A stretch of 64,000 nucleotides of DNA from Ancylostoma caninum (Eukaryota; Nematoda; Chromadorea; Rhabditida; Ancylostomatidae), in NCBI GenBank assembly GCA_037903475.1, contig JBAJFG010000348.1:62001-126000 (forward strand), given 5' to 3'. The notes below the pieces were generated by a model that did not search any database, was not told where the DNA came from, and saw only the letters and a list, made by a program, of their open reading frames with translations. Positions 35,884 to 49,700 of the stretch are shown in pieces; the stretch's first letter is position 1; each line of letters opens with the position of its first letter. The translations under genes were made by a program, and so were the position numbers.

Positions 35884-38080
35884 ACACTGCTGATCGAAGA
35901 CACTGTGAACGAATTCAGAACAACGGGGGCTTCATTTGAAATGTTCACCATTACATCCAGATGCCAAGTCAGGTCGAAGTCTTTCAGTGCAAGAATCTGA
36001 CCTAGTTTTAATAAGGTTTTATGTGCTAACGTTTCTCTTGGTTAAGCCGAATTTATTTCGAAAGCGTTTTTTGCAATTTGTGTGACTGTTTTCTCGTTTT
36101 TTAGTCTTATTGCGTTTTGTTTTGATTAACTATTGCATGTTTTCCAAATGTTCAATTGAGAATGAAAGAAAGAACCGTTTTTGGCTTACAGCAATTCATG
36201 GCATAAAAGCAATTACCGCATCCGACAATTCTTCCCTACACTGACAAACCGAAGGTGGAAACCGATGGAGAATTTTGCCCGCAATTCAAGAATGCACCCT
36301 TCGCTGAAGCCACGGGATATGTGTGTTTTAGCAGAACTCTTCGTAATCGTGAAGGAAGAGTCTACTGTTTGGTTGTGAAAAGAATGTACGTAGTTGACAA
36401 TGAGCAACGCTCGCTGGCAGCTGCAAAGGTAGTGTCACGTGTTTCAATAACAGCATCAGTTTTGACAGTAAGAAACCATCTTCACATTCTGCCAAAGACC
36501 ACCGCGAAATGACACGTGTAGGAAAAAACCATTCGGGCTGACATTTATGGGACTGCGCTGAAACCCAAATCTTGGTTTTGGCTATCCAACCGCGCAGCTG
36601 GCCTAGTTCCGTAGCTCTTCGACGGGAGAAGATCCGACGCATGATAACGGATGTAAGTTTGTTATCAATTTTGTGTTCAACAGTACTGTATCGACTATTT
36701 CTGAGAAAGCCACAATGTGCGTATTTTACGGAACCCCTCATTTTAGGGCAAAGTTCGTGTAAATTGTGGCGGTTCCCTCTTATTTTCTAAAGATTTTAGT
36801 GTATTTTTCAAGCGAAATCGGGAAATATTTTGAAGGAAAATAAGCGAAATCTGTTCGAAAACACATGTAATCTGTGTAATCTGCCTGAGAGTTTTCACTC
36901 GAGTTGCTGGGCGTCAATGACAGTAAATTAAAGGACTCTTCACAACCATACGTTGAAATTCCCAAGTCTTTGCAAGTTATACCATTTCCGAAGTAGTCAA
37001 ACTGCTCGAATAATCGGATAATTCCGAAATTATGTCGTTCGAAAAAAAACTCGAATATTCCGAAGTATAACATATTTGTTACTCCCTCAAGATGTTGTTC
37101 GTCGCTTAGCTAGTCTCGGATGTTAGGCAACCAAGTCGAATACGTGAGAATAGTATGGTTATCAATGCTCACATACTATATTTCTTTGGAGCTGTGATGT
37201 GAAATTGGACGAATGATTTCGAATAATTCCCATTGTATTTTCTACACTTCTAAACGGTTACTGCACAATTTCTGAGCTCGAGAATTTGAAGAACAGTACT
37301 GAAATGGAAACACGACGCATGAGACTCTGAGGGATCGGAACATTTTCTTTCATACACAGTTGAAGAAATGTTTGCTGAGAGTTGCGACTCATCTGTGTTT
37401 TTTGCGCGTTTTCAATATACCGAACACTATTTCTCAGCCTTTTGGTTATTCTGTATAGTGCTATTCGTACGAAACCCCTACAACGGTATTTTTTTCAGGC
37501 CACAAGAAAATTTCTTGGGAATAGATAGAAGGGAATATAACGCAAGATAGATTAATTGGGACTAACGAAAGGTTCCACTGTCCAATAGGAGTGCCTGTGT
37601 GCTTGTCCTGACTCTCGCGCGACTTCCATTCGGGGACTCCTTCGACCGACGTCTCCATCCTGGTCTGAACCGGCTACGTAGTGTGAATCGACGTCCTATA
37701 GCGATTCAAATACACTTACGTGGCGTGCGCGCGCCATTTCCAGCGGCGCTCTTACGGGATACGGTACTTTCTCAAGACCGCATACTGTTTCCACGCGGCA
37801 GCACTGTAAAAGGCGCCCTCGCGCTCTCCTGGATTCATTCGCATTCGTCCATTTGCTCAATAGACTCCGTGCCGCTCAGCCGCAATGGCTCATGGTTCCA
37901 ACGTTCCCAATGCTGGTCGCCGTGCCGTCCTGCCGTTCGAAGATAGTGGAATCCACGATCGTCAAGTGCTCCAGAAGATCATGTCGAGCCGCTGTCACGA
38001 TCCTGCCAGTCGCCGCGCGTGTCCTACAGGCCGGTTCATAACTTGACCCAATTCCATCTTGTGGTTTAGTCTTTTTATTG
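35884..38080. other. Intergenic stretch; GC-rich part next to the RTE element
   Basis: AT-rich to about 37560 with no recognised gene; overlapping frames at 36181-36741 on both strands have no domain. From about 37590 the composition becomes GC-rich like the RTE element that follows, so it may hold its degraded 5' part, but I could not read an endonuclease N-terminus there. Confidence 0.45.
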
Positions 38081-40540
38081 TCCGCGGAAGAACCACAGAA
38101 AGACAAAATCGTTGTCGCAGGAGATCTAAATGGCCACGTAGGAGTGGCAACGGACGGTTACAGATGCCATGGAGGCTTTGGGCAAGGGACACGTGATGAA
38201 GATGGCGAGCGCATCCTGGACTGTGCTCATTCTCACAACCTCGCCATAATAAATACAAAGTTCTGAAAGCGCCCTTCACGCCACGTCTCCTTCTACAGTG
38301 GCTACGCGAAGATCCAGACCGACTGCGTTCTCGTACGACATCGCGATCCAAGGCTAGTTACCGATGCGAAGGTTGTGCTCTACGAGACCGTGGCCACGCA
38401 ACATCGTCCGCTCATCTGCACCATGAAAACCATGCCACCGAGGAGGATGCATGATGATCGGTCCCGAGCAGCCCGAATTAACTGGTGGCGGTTCAAAGAG
38501 AAGGAAGCCAGAGTAACTTCCACCATCAAGTTACCGCCGGTCACGACCGTCGATGAGAACTGGAAGAACGCAACCCGAGCCACTGTAGAATTGGCATGTT
38601 AAGAGCTTGGCAAGGCCAAACTAGGTCGCTGGAGAATTGACAGAAAAGTGTGGCTGTGGAAGGATGAAGTGAAAATGAAGGTGTACAAAAAGAAACGTCT
38701 TTTCCTAGATGACAAGACGGATGACAAATGGCAGAAGTACCTAGAAGCGAAGAAGGCAGCAAAGAAGGCTGTGACTGCCACGAAGGCTGAGCACTTCGAC
38801 AATGTTGGCAAGCGGCTAGATACGAAAGATGGCGGAGAACGCCTCCTTTACCTATTTGCGAAGTCTCGCCAGCAGCAGAGCGAAGACGTCGGAAAGTTTT
38901 ATGGAGTCATTGACGAACACGGTCATCTCTTCTTAACACTCCGCAAGAAGACAACGAAGAGGTGGTGTGACTGCTTCGAGAAGATCTCAACGGAAGAATT
39001 TAGTCATCCATCCATTCCACAATTACCGCTAACTTACGGTCCTATCCAGCCGATCACCATAGATGAGACCATGGCTGCGCTAAAGCAAATGAAGCCAGGA
39101 AACCTGATGAACGGGTCCTGATGATGTAGCGGCGGAACTACGGAAGTCAAGACACTGGAACTCAGTTGAATGGCTGACGGCGTTCTTCAACCAGGTAATC
39201 GCAGAAAAGAAGACTCCTGTGGATCGGCAGAAAAGCCACAATCCCGATCTCGAAGAGAAAAGGCAACCCTGTAGATTGTGCAACCAATCGGCCAATACGT
39301 CTGCTGTCTCACAGTATGAAGATATTCGAACGGATTATCGATCGTCGAATACGAGACATCATCAGAGTTACCACGAATCAGAGTGGTTTCGTAGCCAACT
39401 GCTGAACTACGGATGCAATCCCTGCGGCTCGGCTAATGATCGGGAAGCATCGTGAGAAGCAGAAGCCACGCATCTAGCATTCCTCGATCTGGAGAAAGCC
39501 TTCGACCGCCTCCTACACGAAGTCATCTGGTACGCGTTGCGGTGGCACGGCGTTACTGAGGAGCTCGTCGAGTGGGTCAGGATTCTCTACGCGGATCCAA
39601 GGAGACGGATAAAGGCGGCCGCGGGCACGTCAGCAGAATTTCCCATCTGTGTAGGTGCACAGCAAGGATCAGCCTTTTCACCACTTCTCTTCGTCGTCAT
39701 GGACGCTGTTACAAGAGACCTCCAGAGATCGACGCCATGGACTCTGCTGTACACAGATGACGTCATGCTCGCATCTGAACAAAAGGAGGACCTTGAACAA
39801 CAGACGCAGGTCTGGAGCGAACGTCTAGCGCGGTTCGGTCTTCGGCTCAACGTCAAAAAGAAAGAGTATATGACGACCAATGTGAATGAGCATCCCACCA
39901 TTCAGGTTGGTGGCAGTGACCTTCCGCAAACCGACTACTTCAAGTATCTCGGCTCAACACTCTCAGTCGATGCTAACCTAGCCCATGAAGTCGTCACTCG
40001 AGTCAACGTTGCATGATTGAACCAGCGTTCGATGACGAGAGTGCTGTGCGACAAAAAAAAATCCCAGATCGCTTCAAATTGAAGATGTATCAAGCAGTCG
40101 TTAGACCCGTCGCACTGTATGGTGCAGAATTTTGGCCAGCCACCAAAGAAGTGGAACGCCGCCTGGGTGTGATGAAGATGAAGATGTTACGATGGATGGC
40201 TGGTGTCGCGCCTGTGGACCGCATACGCAACGAAAAGATCCAAGAGCGGTTTGGCATCGTCCCGGTTGCTGACAAGCTGCAAACCCGCCTTAAATGGTAC
40301 GGCCACGTTCAGAGCGCCAGCAACGACAACATCTGCAGAGTAGGCCTTGATCCAGGGATGCCATGAAAACGACCAGAGGGACGGCCGAAGCAACGGTGGC
40401 TGGACACACTGCATGCGGATCTGAAACATGCGGGCGCCCTCCCAGACCAGTCGCACAATGGAGCGAAATGGCGTCAGAAGATCAGGAAAGCGGTCCCCGC
40501 CAACGAACGGGACCAACGCTAAAGATGAGGAAGAAGATTT
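38081..40540 (+). pseudogene. RTE-type non-LTR retrotransposon, endonuclease plus reverse transcriptase, disabled
   Basis: The plus strand encodes the back half of an AP-type endonuclease (IVVAGDLNGHVG, then TDCVLVRHRD and ATQHRPL). A Lys-rich linker follows, then a reverse transcriptase with FLDLEKAFDR, AQQGSAFSPLLF, the catalytic YTDD at about 39750-39761 and a KYLGSTLS block. After that come the C-terminal RTE region (MLRWMAGV, RLKWYGHV) and GRPKQRWLDTL. The frame is broken by stops near 38264 and 38600, a frameshift near 39105, a further stop near 39455 and TGA codons in place of Trp near 40014 and 40364. It lacks an intact endonuclease N-terminus. The 3' end carries GATGAGGAAGAAG, as is usual for short RTE tails. 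Confidence 0.85.
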
Positions 40541-41380
40541 ATTTTCTATTCTTGAAGTTTGCAATTAAAAATCAAGGACGAAATGTTGAGATACGCATCA
40601 CTACTTTGTATAGGAGAGACAAATCAACCAAAAGCCAGTGTGGTGCAGCCAGTTAAGTTATGAGAATAAAGCCGGTTCAATGGTGTTATGAATCGTAGAC
40701 GCGATAGTAATGATATATCGTACGAAATGCTAGAACTTCAATAGTGGCAGTTTAGTTTAACAGCAACAGAAGAAAAGCACTGGTTAGTATACCTCGATGT
40801 GCCATTATGTGAGATACTGGAATGTACCATCTAATGGCCATCATGTTCACTCTTATGCGACTGAACTAAAATGGTAAGCACCGAAGCATCAGATTGCAAT
40901 TCCTTACGTACTTCGGCGGGGAAAGCTCTTTCAGCTACCATTTGGGGTCGCAACTCATGCCGTTAGTATAGCACCGTGCTCATGGTAGTAAAGTTTTAAG
41001 TGAAGTCCAATAAGTAGTAATTCAATATAACATGTTCACGTATAGAGAAACACCATTATCGGCTGCACGACAGAGCGGAAAGGGGTGATAGAAGAACAGA
41101 ACATAATTAGGAATTGAAGGAACAAAAACACACGTGAAACTTTCCGGAAAATGACCATATCCAACCTATAATCACTAATGCCCAGATAGCCCTAGAATCT
41201 TCAGAATGTCTTTTGCGCAATGTTTTCTGAAAGACGTGAGTAGATTTATGTAAATTCACGGGAAGCTTACGTAATCACCTAGATGTCCTGAGAAAAAAAA
41301 ACATTTGAATGAAATGGACTGATTTTTCGAGGTATTTTTTTCAAGGATCTAATGTTACTAGATCCATTCCGTAACTACGT
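40541..41380. other. Intergenic stretch, no gene recognised
   Basis: Nothing supported. Confidence 0.45.
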
Positions 41381-42812
41381 CCCTAATTACTCTGTTTTTT
41401 CTAGACTATTCATTCTTAAATCACGTAGTCGTCCCCTGTTAGGCAAAGCTGTTTTCGAAGAATCTTTAGACTGGTGAGATCTATGATGTAATATCCTAAC
41501 AAACGTTTGTTGGACTCCTCTGTTCCGGATGCGTTTCACAAGATAGGTGTACCAGATCTGTGAGCAATATTCTAAGTGCGCTAAAACAAAGGACTTGTAG
41601 AAGCGAATTAGAGTGTGAGGTACGTCGCGATGAATATTGCGGAATATCAAAAACAGCATTTTTCAAGCCTTACTACCCGCATGAGTGATATGATTTGAAA
41701 AGGATAATTTCAAATCTATTGAAACGCAGAGATCTTTTACTTCATGTTTTCGACTAATTCCGAGGTGCAAGGTCGCAGTTTTGTTGAGGTTGAGAGGTAA
41801 AATACGATCTTGTGAGCACTTTAGCATTGTCTCAATAGACCTGAATAAGGTAGTATGTGCATCACCAGCTGAAGCAGCATCATAGTGGGCATGAATTTTA
41901 GCATCATCGCCTCATATTTGGACTTTGATCAGGGGCTAACTTTCAACGAGGATGGTAAATCCATCGTATGAACTGGAAACAGTAGTGGTGATAGAACTCC
42001 TCCCTGAGGAACCCTGCTTGGACATCAGTGAGCTTCAGAGAAGCTACCACTGACTTTCACCATCGTATACCTGTCCTTCAAATAGCGTTCTGACCACCTC
42101 AACAGTGATAAATCTACACCAAGATTTTTCAGCTTTAGTCGTAGTATTTGATTGTTTGCTTTGTGAAAAGCCATAGGATTGTCCAAATAGACAATATCAA
42201 CCAATTTTTGACTACCTAGAGCCGACCATGTAACGAATCAGCAATTATAGTAATCGTCGAGACTCCAAAAAGGAAACCATGTTGTTCTTGCGGTGTCAAA
42301 CTACACTTGTAGAGCCAAGATAGGATATGGTTTCATATTAGTTTTTCATATATTTTGAAGGAGGTTTGTGCTTCTGGGCCTAAAATCTACAAGAAAATGG
42401 ACGCTAGCTTTTTTTGGAGTGGCTGTGATAACGGCTTTTTTCCAAATGAGGGAAAATTCACAATAGAGTAGCGATATATTGAATATATTTATCAGAGGGC
42501 AATAAAGAACTTTAGCGCATTTGCGACACATTATTTTCGGAATCCCATAGAAAGTTTCAGAAGTGGAAGGTTTCAGTGCACGCAAATATTTCAAAACCTG
42601 GGTGGGATCAAGGCAGAGGTTGGAATCACTCGCATTTCCACATAGAAAACTGTCCGAAATAGGTTTACTAGGTGCTTTACAACAAAACAGTTGGCCAAGG
42701 CATTTGCTCTTTCGTAATTGGTTACGTAGCTAATACCGTTTTCGTCACTGAGAGTCTGAAGTTTAGCCCCAATGCGATAGATTTGGCACATATGGGCATT
42801 CAATGGTTTCAA
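41381..42812 (-). pseudogene. CR1-type LINE reverse transcriptase relic, minus strand
   Basis: On the minus strand in shifting frames: a segment with LKPSTSETFYGIPKIM and FSLIWKKAVITATPKK, then SRVPQGGVLSPLLFPVHTMD at about 41965-42020, then a C-terminal block with IHRDVPHTLIRFYKSFVLAH and LEYCSQIW. This order is the CR1/jockey RT core and thumb. The segment that should carry the catalytic xADD is mutated beyond reading. Numerous stops. Confidence 0.75.
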
Positions 42813-44499
42813 ATGAAATGTCCTAGCATATCTAAGCTTTTTATGGTAGCAGATGAACCTGGAATTATCCGGTATAATCTATACTTCTGAGCGAATAATG
42901 CTTCTATATAAGACGGATACTTAGTGATAACTGAAAAGGTACGTACAGGAAAGGATACAAATTTGGCAACGCCTTCATATAATACACTGCAGAGTCGTTC
43001 TATACGTATCATCAGTAGAAATGTACTTATCGAATACATCCCACCATAGATACCTATTCAGACCAACGAAGTCATTTTTGCTATGGTCAGAAAGCGGTGT
43101 CAGGAACATTTTCCGGAAGCTCAGTGGTCATTTTTCGAGGTAAAATATGCTGGTCAGATGTTATCAGGAGATTGGGAGATGACGAACCTTTTGGGTTAGA
43201 GGTTCGGAAGAGAAAACGAGATCAAGAATGTATTCAATTATATTAATATTTAATAAGTTAGCGATTCCTTGATGTTGAACTCTGTTAGATCTACCAAAGG
43301 GCGCTCTGCTGAATATTGTGCTTTTCCTGTACAGAGCCTAGGATTTCCTATGCATTGACTATTGTGATATTGTACAGGCAACACCCATGAGAAATTTTGT
43401 CATCGAGGTTCTGGGATAGTTTGAGGTAGACGGGTCGCGACAGGCCTATATGGCACCCTTGGCTTATTGCGCCTACTAGAAAAAGCGCTCATAGGCAACG
43501 TCGTCAATTTCCCTGTCTGAGGACGCTACATTACTGAAGAACTGTGAAAGTTATTCCAGCGCTTGCAAACGAGTCCGCGCTGCGTTACTCTTTGAACCAC
43601 GTTGGTACGTATTAGCCCAAACATTGATCTTTTGCGCTAACGCGTTTGAATGTGGGTAAACGAGTGATTCAGCGCCGTCACCATTGTCATGGTGCAGTAA
43701 CCACTGGTGTTCCTTGTTTATGCATTGCACGTGCATATAATGACTTTGGAAATGAACAAAATCGACTACGATGTTTGGGCTAATATTTACTTACCAGAGA
43801 CAGTACTCTACAGTAATGACTACAACTTTTGCATAAAACGTCTAGCGAAAATCTTTGATGGTGTTGCTTTTGAATCACTAGAAAAGGTAGTATCTATGTA
43901 ATTATAAAACAAGAATTCCACCTAGAAATGAAGGCGCAGTAATCTTTAAAGGTGTGATATTTCCAACCAGCTCGCGTAATTTTTGATGGTCCGCTGACAA
44001 AGGTTGTCCTGAACTCCGCATAGGCAATGCTAGGAAATCGTTGCCGTTTGCGCATAATTATGCACTGGTTCAGAAGTCATACTCTCCAACAACGCGTTAA
44101 TTCAGTAATGCGATTACATTCTAAAATATTCTGACACCGCGGCTATTCTGTAAACAAAGCTGGTGTTGTGCAATAGTGCACAAGGAACGCGATCTGATAA
44201 AAGCGAACCCATCAACTGCTCTCCCCGCAGTTTTTAATTAACTACTCTTTCCGGGCTTTTTTTCAGAAGTTCGGCAACCTCCACACTTCTCTCGACGCTT
44301 CAATGTTTCTGTTCCCATCGACATTGTAATTGTAGTTTAGTTTCGTGATCAAGATCTATCCTTGTGCCTAGTCCTCTTTATTGTTACTTCTTGAGCCTAT
44401 CCACTTCACCACCGTTTGATTGGGGCAAATTTACTACGTCCATATACTTTCCAATTTTTGTAATATAACAGGTAGATTGTGAAACTTCGTAGTTTAGTT
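42813..44499. other. Spacer between two divergent CR1 fragments
   Basis: May include degraded 5' parts of either LINE. No recognisable domain or gene. Confidence 0.4.
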
Positions 44500-45960
44500 T
44501 TGTGGATCAAGACGAAAGCATCATGTTACTGGTGAAGAAAAGGCCGATGACTTAGGTCAATACTTCGCCAGTGTGTTCTCACTGCCCCGCTGTGAATTTC
44601 ACACTCTAGAATCTAGTGTGTCTAGCTCCAATGCTTTTTCCGACATCGTAATGGAGCCAGACGAAGTCTCCCATTATTTAAGAAATTGAAACCATAGACA
44701 TCCTTGCGCCTGATAGCGTTCAGCAATTTTTTTAAACAAAAATTGTGCTGAATCTTTAGCAAGACCAGTTTCAATCATATTTAATATATTGTTTTTGTTT
44801 GGTAAACTTCCGCAGGCTTAAAAGTATGCAGTTGTCACTCTAGACCCAAACATGCCAATGCACACATGGCATCCATCTTTAGACCAATAAGCATGTGTCT
44901 CCTAAATTCATTGAGAAAATAAATCGTAATAAGATCTCTGTTTGGCAAAGATTGGACTAATTCCACGTGAGCAACACGGTTTTGTCTTAGCGCATCTACA
45001 ACTGCCCAGCTTGCTGAAAGTGTTTTTGAATGGATCACTGCTCTGGACGCCGAAAATTCTGTTGATGTTATTTACTTGGGTCTGCTAGAGGCCTCTGACA
45101 AAGCTAACCATTACAAGCTATTCCCCAATATTGAACGACTTGATATGAACTGTCAACTTTTGGTGTGACTGAGGATTACCTATCTGGGAGACGTCTGTAC
45201 GTTAAAGTGGGAAACTGCTAATCAGAATCGTTCTACTATCAAAGTGGAGTGCTTCATGGCGGTGTCTTATTATCTTCACTCTCTTCAACATATTGCCACG
45301 ATTTTTCACAGGCCATCAAGCACCTACCATCAGTGAGAACTCAGATGTTTGCAGACGATGCAAGGATTTACGGTAGCAATAATGAACAAAACAATGATGA
45401 AATTCAATCTGCCCTATCAGAACCACTACAACGGATAAGAGAATGACTACTGCACATGCACATTAATGTAAAAAAATCCACGGATTTTCATACCGACAAA
45501 GTTCTGTTGAAAATACCTACTTAACGATGTTTTTCTCAGAGAAAGTTCTCAAGTCATACATTTGGGGCTGTGTTTAGACAATGAATTGAATTTTGCCACT
45601 CACATTGATCATGTGGCTAAGAAAGCGTTCATCGTCCTTCTCATCATCCTCGGAGCATACGATGCAATGATAAAGGCATCCTTCTCAAGCTATACAAATC
45701 ATATGTGCTACTTCACTTAGAATACTCCTCTCATATTCGGAACGTTGTGAGGGAATAAGTAATACCAACAACAACATAGTTTTTTCATTCAACATACAAT
45801 CGTGGTGCAGGATGGCTGAATATGCTACCTCTTGATGTTTTGAATTCAAGAGGTACTGCGGAATTTTTAGGAAAAAAATTGAAGAACTTGACTTATCGGA
45901 AACGTGAAAACTACGAGTTTATTCTCTTTGTACTTTTTTAAAAATGTTCTGCTTCACAAA
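44500..45960 (+). pseudogene. CR1-type LINE reverse transcriptase relic, plus strand
   Basis: Begins with GEEKADDLGQYFASVFS, a typical segment upstream of the RT core. It continues with a GVLHGGVLLSSL stretch (normally GVxQGGVLSPLL), the intact catalytic motif MFADDARIY at 45344-45370 and LGLCLDNELNFATHIDHVAK. It ends with WLNMLPLDVLNSRGTAEFL. Several frameshifts and stops, for example near 44690, 45445 and 45718. It is oriented opposite to the CR1 fragment at 41381-42812. Confidence 0.78.
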
Positions 45961-46745
45961 ATTTGCTTTTCAAGCCTGTGTTTAGTCAAAATGGTTTTGT
46001 TTATCATCAGCTGATACCCTGCCTCGGCTTTTCTTCTTCTAATAATGTTGTTCTAACAATGATATATAGGTTCTAAATGTTAAATGTTTGTTTGGTTCCA
46101 CATTAGTAACACCTAGTTCCATCAGGGTTTTGATTTCTCTTCGAGGAGAACTCTCGCCTACACTGTGGATAACATTACCCAACCGCTACCTGTAGCTACC
46201 AGTCCAGGTGCTATGAGCCTATTTTCCCAGGCTCGCCCTGCCCAATAATCCAAGCTTGACGGTTCCAGTGGGAAACTGATATACTCGTGTGCCGGAGTTC
46301 CGTCATGGTACAATGACCCCTCGTGGAGGCAGGACATCCAATCAGCTGGTGTGAACTGTTGTATAAGGTGGCGCGGATGGCTCAGGGCCTTTTGCTTCAG
46401 AGTTACCTACTTCCAGTCTAGTTTACCTTTTCCGGTCGTTTCACCTCTCTCACGACTCTCTTGGATCAATGGTATAGTGGTGCGAATTCACCTTCGATTC
46501 TTTTCTTTTTTGCTAACTTTTAGGCGCACCATCAAGTGCAATTAAGTATATAAATATACTGTTCTCATTCTTGATTAAAACTGTGTTAGTATGCGACAAG
46601 AGGGTCCGGACCAGCATAGTTCCTCATTTGCTGCTACAAGTTCTCTATTATACAATGAAAAATATTTGTGCCTCAACTTTTGTCTTTTGAAGTTAGCAAC
46701 TACTTATTTTCTTACGATGTTCCGCCCATCACCTCGTCTTGGTGT
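45961..46745. other. Region upstream of the MFS transporter gene
   Basis: Presumed promoter side of the transporter. A segment with GGCGCGGATGGCTCAG near 46371 resembles a Pol III A box, but no B box or cloverleaf follows it. Confidence 0.4.
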
Positions 46746-46760
46746 ACTCCTACGCCTAGG
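46746..46760 (+). promoter_or_regulatory. Possible spliced-leader acceptor of the MFS gene
   Basis: A pyrimidine-containing stretch ending CCTAG lies six bases before the ATG at 46766. In nematodes such a site next to the start codon often accepts a trans-spliced leader. Alternatively an untranslated first exon is joined here by cis-splicing. Confidence 0.4.
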
Positions 46761-46765
46761 TGTCG

Positions 46766-49700
46766 ATGACAAGCGAGAAGTCAACAATCATAAGATATGT
46801 TGTACTTGGGTTCGCACTTCTTCTAAGTACATCGATATATTGCAACCAGCAGGCCCTCAGTTTTACGGTAATTTGCATGCAGGATGTTGTTGCTGCTCAG
46901 ACAACCAATGGCACCGAAAGCAGTAGGTATTTATGTGTTTAATCAGAAGTTTTAAGGCTCCATCAACCTACATATTTGCAGCAATCGAGCATTTCTGTTC
47001 AGGCCATTGGCTCAACGATCCTGCGAGGAAGAATGTTCTTTTCTCTGTTGTAGCAGTCGGACAGCTTATCGGCACTCTTCCTATCGTTCCGGTTATGCAC
47101 AAAATAGGATTGAGGTTGTTGTGGTTTCAGAAGCGCAGACCTCATTATGATAAACGGAAAAGCAGATTAAAGGATATATAATATATTACGAGTAATAGAA
47201 AATTCTTCTAGAAAATGCTTTTCTCTGATATCTCGAACAGTTTGATTGATCATTGCGCCTTAATATGAATGAATAGATATGAAGTGAAATGCATTTTTCT
47301 TCTGTTCCTGCGGTTTTGCATTTGATTTAATTTTTCGCCTCATTTTTGAGGAAAAGAAATAAACTAGGGCTTATTACTCCCCTTTTTTTTCTGAACAAAG
47401 CAAATTGTTCTAGGAACACTTTCACCTTTTACGGGCTAGTAACTCAATTGGCCACCATCCTTCTTCCATGGGCTGTTGAGCTTGGTCATATCTATGTTGT
47501 TGTGGCTCGAGTAGTACAGGTATTCCCTCAAAGTAAAAATGGTAAAGTTACAGTTCCTCATCCAGTAGGTAATTCGTTCACCTTCTAGGGTTTCTCTATG
47601 GCAATTGCGTTCGTGAGCGTTGGAGCGATAACGTCACACTGGTCAGCGCTTAGAGAAGCTGGAACATATATTGCCATTCTTTCGTGCAGCCCACAGGTGA
47701 ATCAGCGCTATTTTATAGGCGGAATTACCGGATAGGATCAGTCCTAGGAGTGAGTAGTCGCTTTCACCCGACATGTCGGTTGCGCGGGGTTAGCCAGTAT
47801 ACCCGTTTGTCGAACTGCCGGCTTGTTCCTATGACTCTACTCGAGAATGAGGGCATCTTGCTGGCTGGTGTGGGTGACTGCTACCAAAGGTCCTGGACCG
47901 ATCCTCACAGACTCCTATACTGTACAACGGAACAGTCTGTCCCTTTACATGCTCGGCCTACCACCGTTTCCGGGGAGTTTTCGAATTTTAGCCAAAGTTA
48001 TTACTCTTTATCACTCTTTCCTGAACCTAACTCCCCACCCTACATTTCTGATTACTGGATGCTATCTTGTTCAGTGGGAGTCTCTGTTTTTTTTTAAAAT
48101 CTGTTCTTGTTGTTTTTTTTTGTTTTTTTTTTCCTCTACGGTTTTATCTCGCAGACCAAGATTCCTGAGGTTGTGGCGCGCCTACGGGCGTACTAAATAA
48201 ATAAATAAATAGATACCTGAAAAATAGGTCGTTTGGTCACGAGGCTCCTTCTTTCCAGCTGTCTGCCGTATTAACTATGCCACTTGCAAGTGCTTTCTGT
48301 GAATCTTCACTTGGGTGGAGGTATCTCTACTACTCTTTTGGAGCAGTTGGATTGCTCCTATCAGCAGCATTCTTCTTTTTCTACACTAACCATCCCAGGA
48401 AACACAGGTGAGCACTTCTATTGAAATATCACTCCGTTCTTTCAGAGAAATATAGGATTTCTCTCAAGAATCTTTTGTGCCGAGTTACTGGACGGTCATC
48501 GGAACAAAGAATTTTAGGCCCTTCAAAGTGCAAAAAAGCACCCAAAAAGCCCTTTAAAGTGCGGAATTTCCGAACGTTTTGAGCAATCAATCACGTATAT
48601 ATGCCCTTGTTCTCGGTATCTCAAACAGATTATCTATGCTTATCATGAAGAGGATTTCTAGAATGAGATTCTCCCTTCAACTGCTCTCAAAACCCGGCAA
48701 AATCCATTCAAGATTACGTGCACCCTACCAAAGTGAGCTCTCTCCCTGCTCGTAAGTTGGCAAATAGAGTAGCAGTTGCCTACTATAGGCTTTGATCAAT
48801 GCAAATTATTTGCCCAGCTGCATGGATATACAGTTTTGAAAGAATTTTCTTCGTTTTAACAGTAGGTTCCTTTTGATTTCCTTCTTAGTAGTCCCACAAA
48901 CCCTACCGCTTCCACGCAATGCAAGCCTTCCAAAATGTGGAAATTGGTAAATGTTTAGTTCTAGAACGGTTTTATGTACTATATTCAACCCGCAAAAGAG
49001 TGTACGAGTCGTAAAGAGTTGGATCTGGCACAAGCCGAGCTGCATCTCGTGCCAGCTGCTGCCATCCTCTGGATTGCTGCCACCACTGCTCAGTTGTTCC
49101 AGAAGTAGGGAAGCGTGAGCAGGAACTGAGAGCAGGAGGGCAGCAGCAGGAGTGAGATACCGTTAAGTTTCAAATTGGACGAATTACGCTGTCAGAGCTA
49201 TGTTTCTGCTGCATAGTTATCAGAGTAGGAGTAGTGCAACTTTTATAGTAGAGTGAACGAAAAGGTCAGTGCAAAGGTTCTCAGCAATCACTTTCCTTTA
49301 GCATGGTGAGTCCAAGGGAACTGTCGGCAATCACACGTGGGAAGGAAGATCAAACGGTTAAGGAGCCAGCTCCTTACAAGGAGATTTGTAAAGATCGATG
49401 CATGCAAGCGGTACTTCTCACCACTTTCGGTGGGAACACAGCCTTCTTCATTTTCCTGCATTTCGGCCCAACTTTCATGAACTTGGTAGGTTGCAGTAAC
49501 CCGCGAAAGAAAATCATTCAGAAATATATCCGATAGAATCTAGGCTCTCGGGCTTGATATCACTGAGACTGGATACGTCACTGCTCTTCCCTACGCAATG
49601 TGCTTGGCACTGAAGTTTGTAGCCGGCCCACTATTCGACATTGCCACATTCATTCCTGAGAAATATCGAATGATAATGTTTGCGTCCATTTCGCAGGGTG

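Noticed and set aside
37995..38351. 118-codon minus-strand frame
   Set aside because: Antisense shadow of the RTE endonuclease region.
46365..46520. Possible tRNA (GGCGCGGATGGCTCAG start)
   Set aside because: No B box, no T-arm and no cloverleaf pairing downstream.
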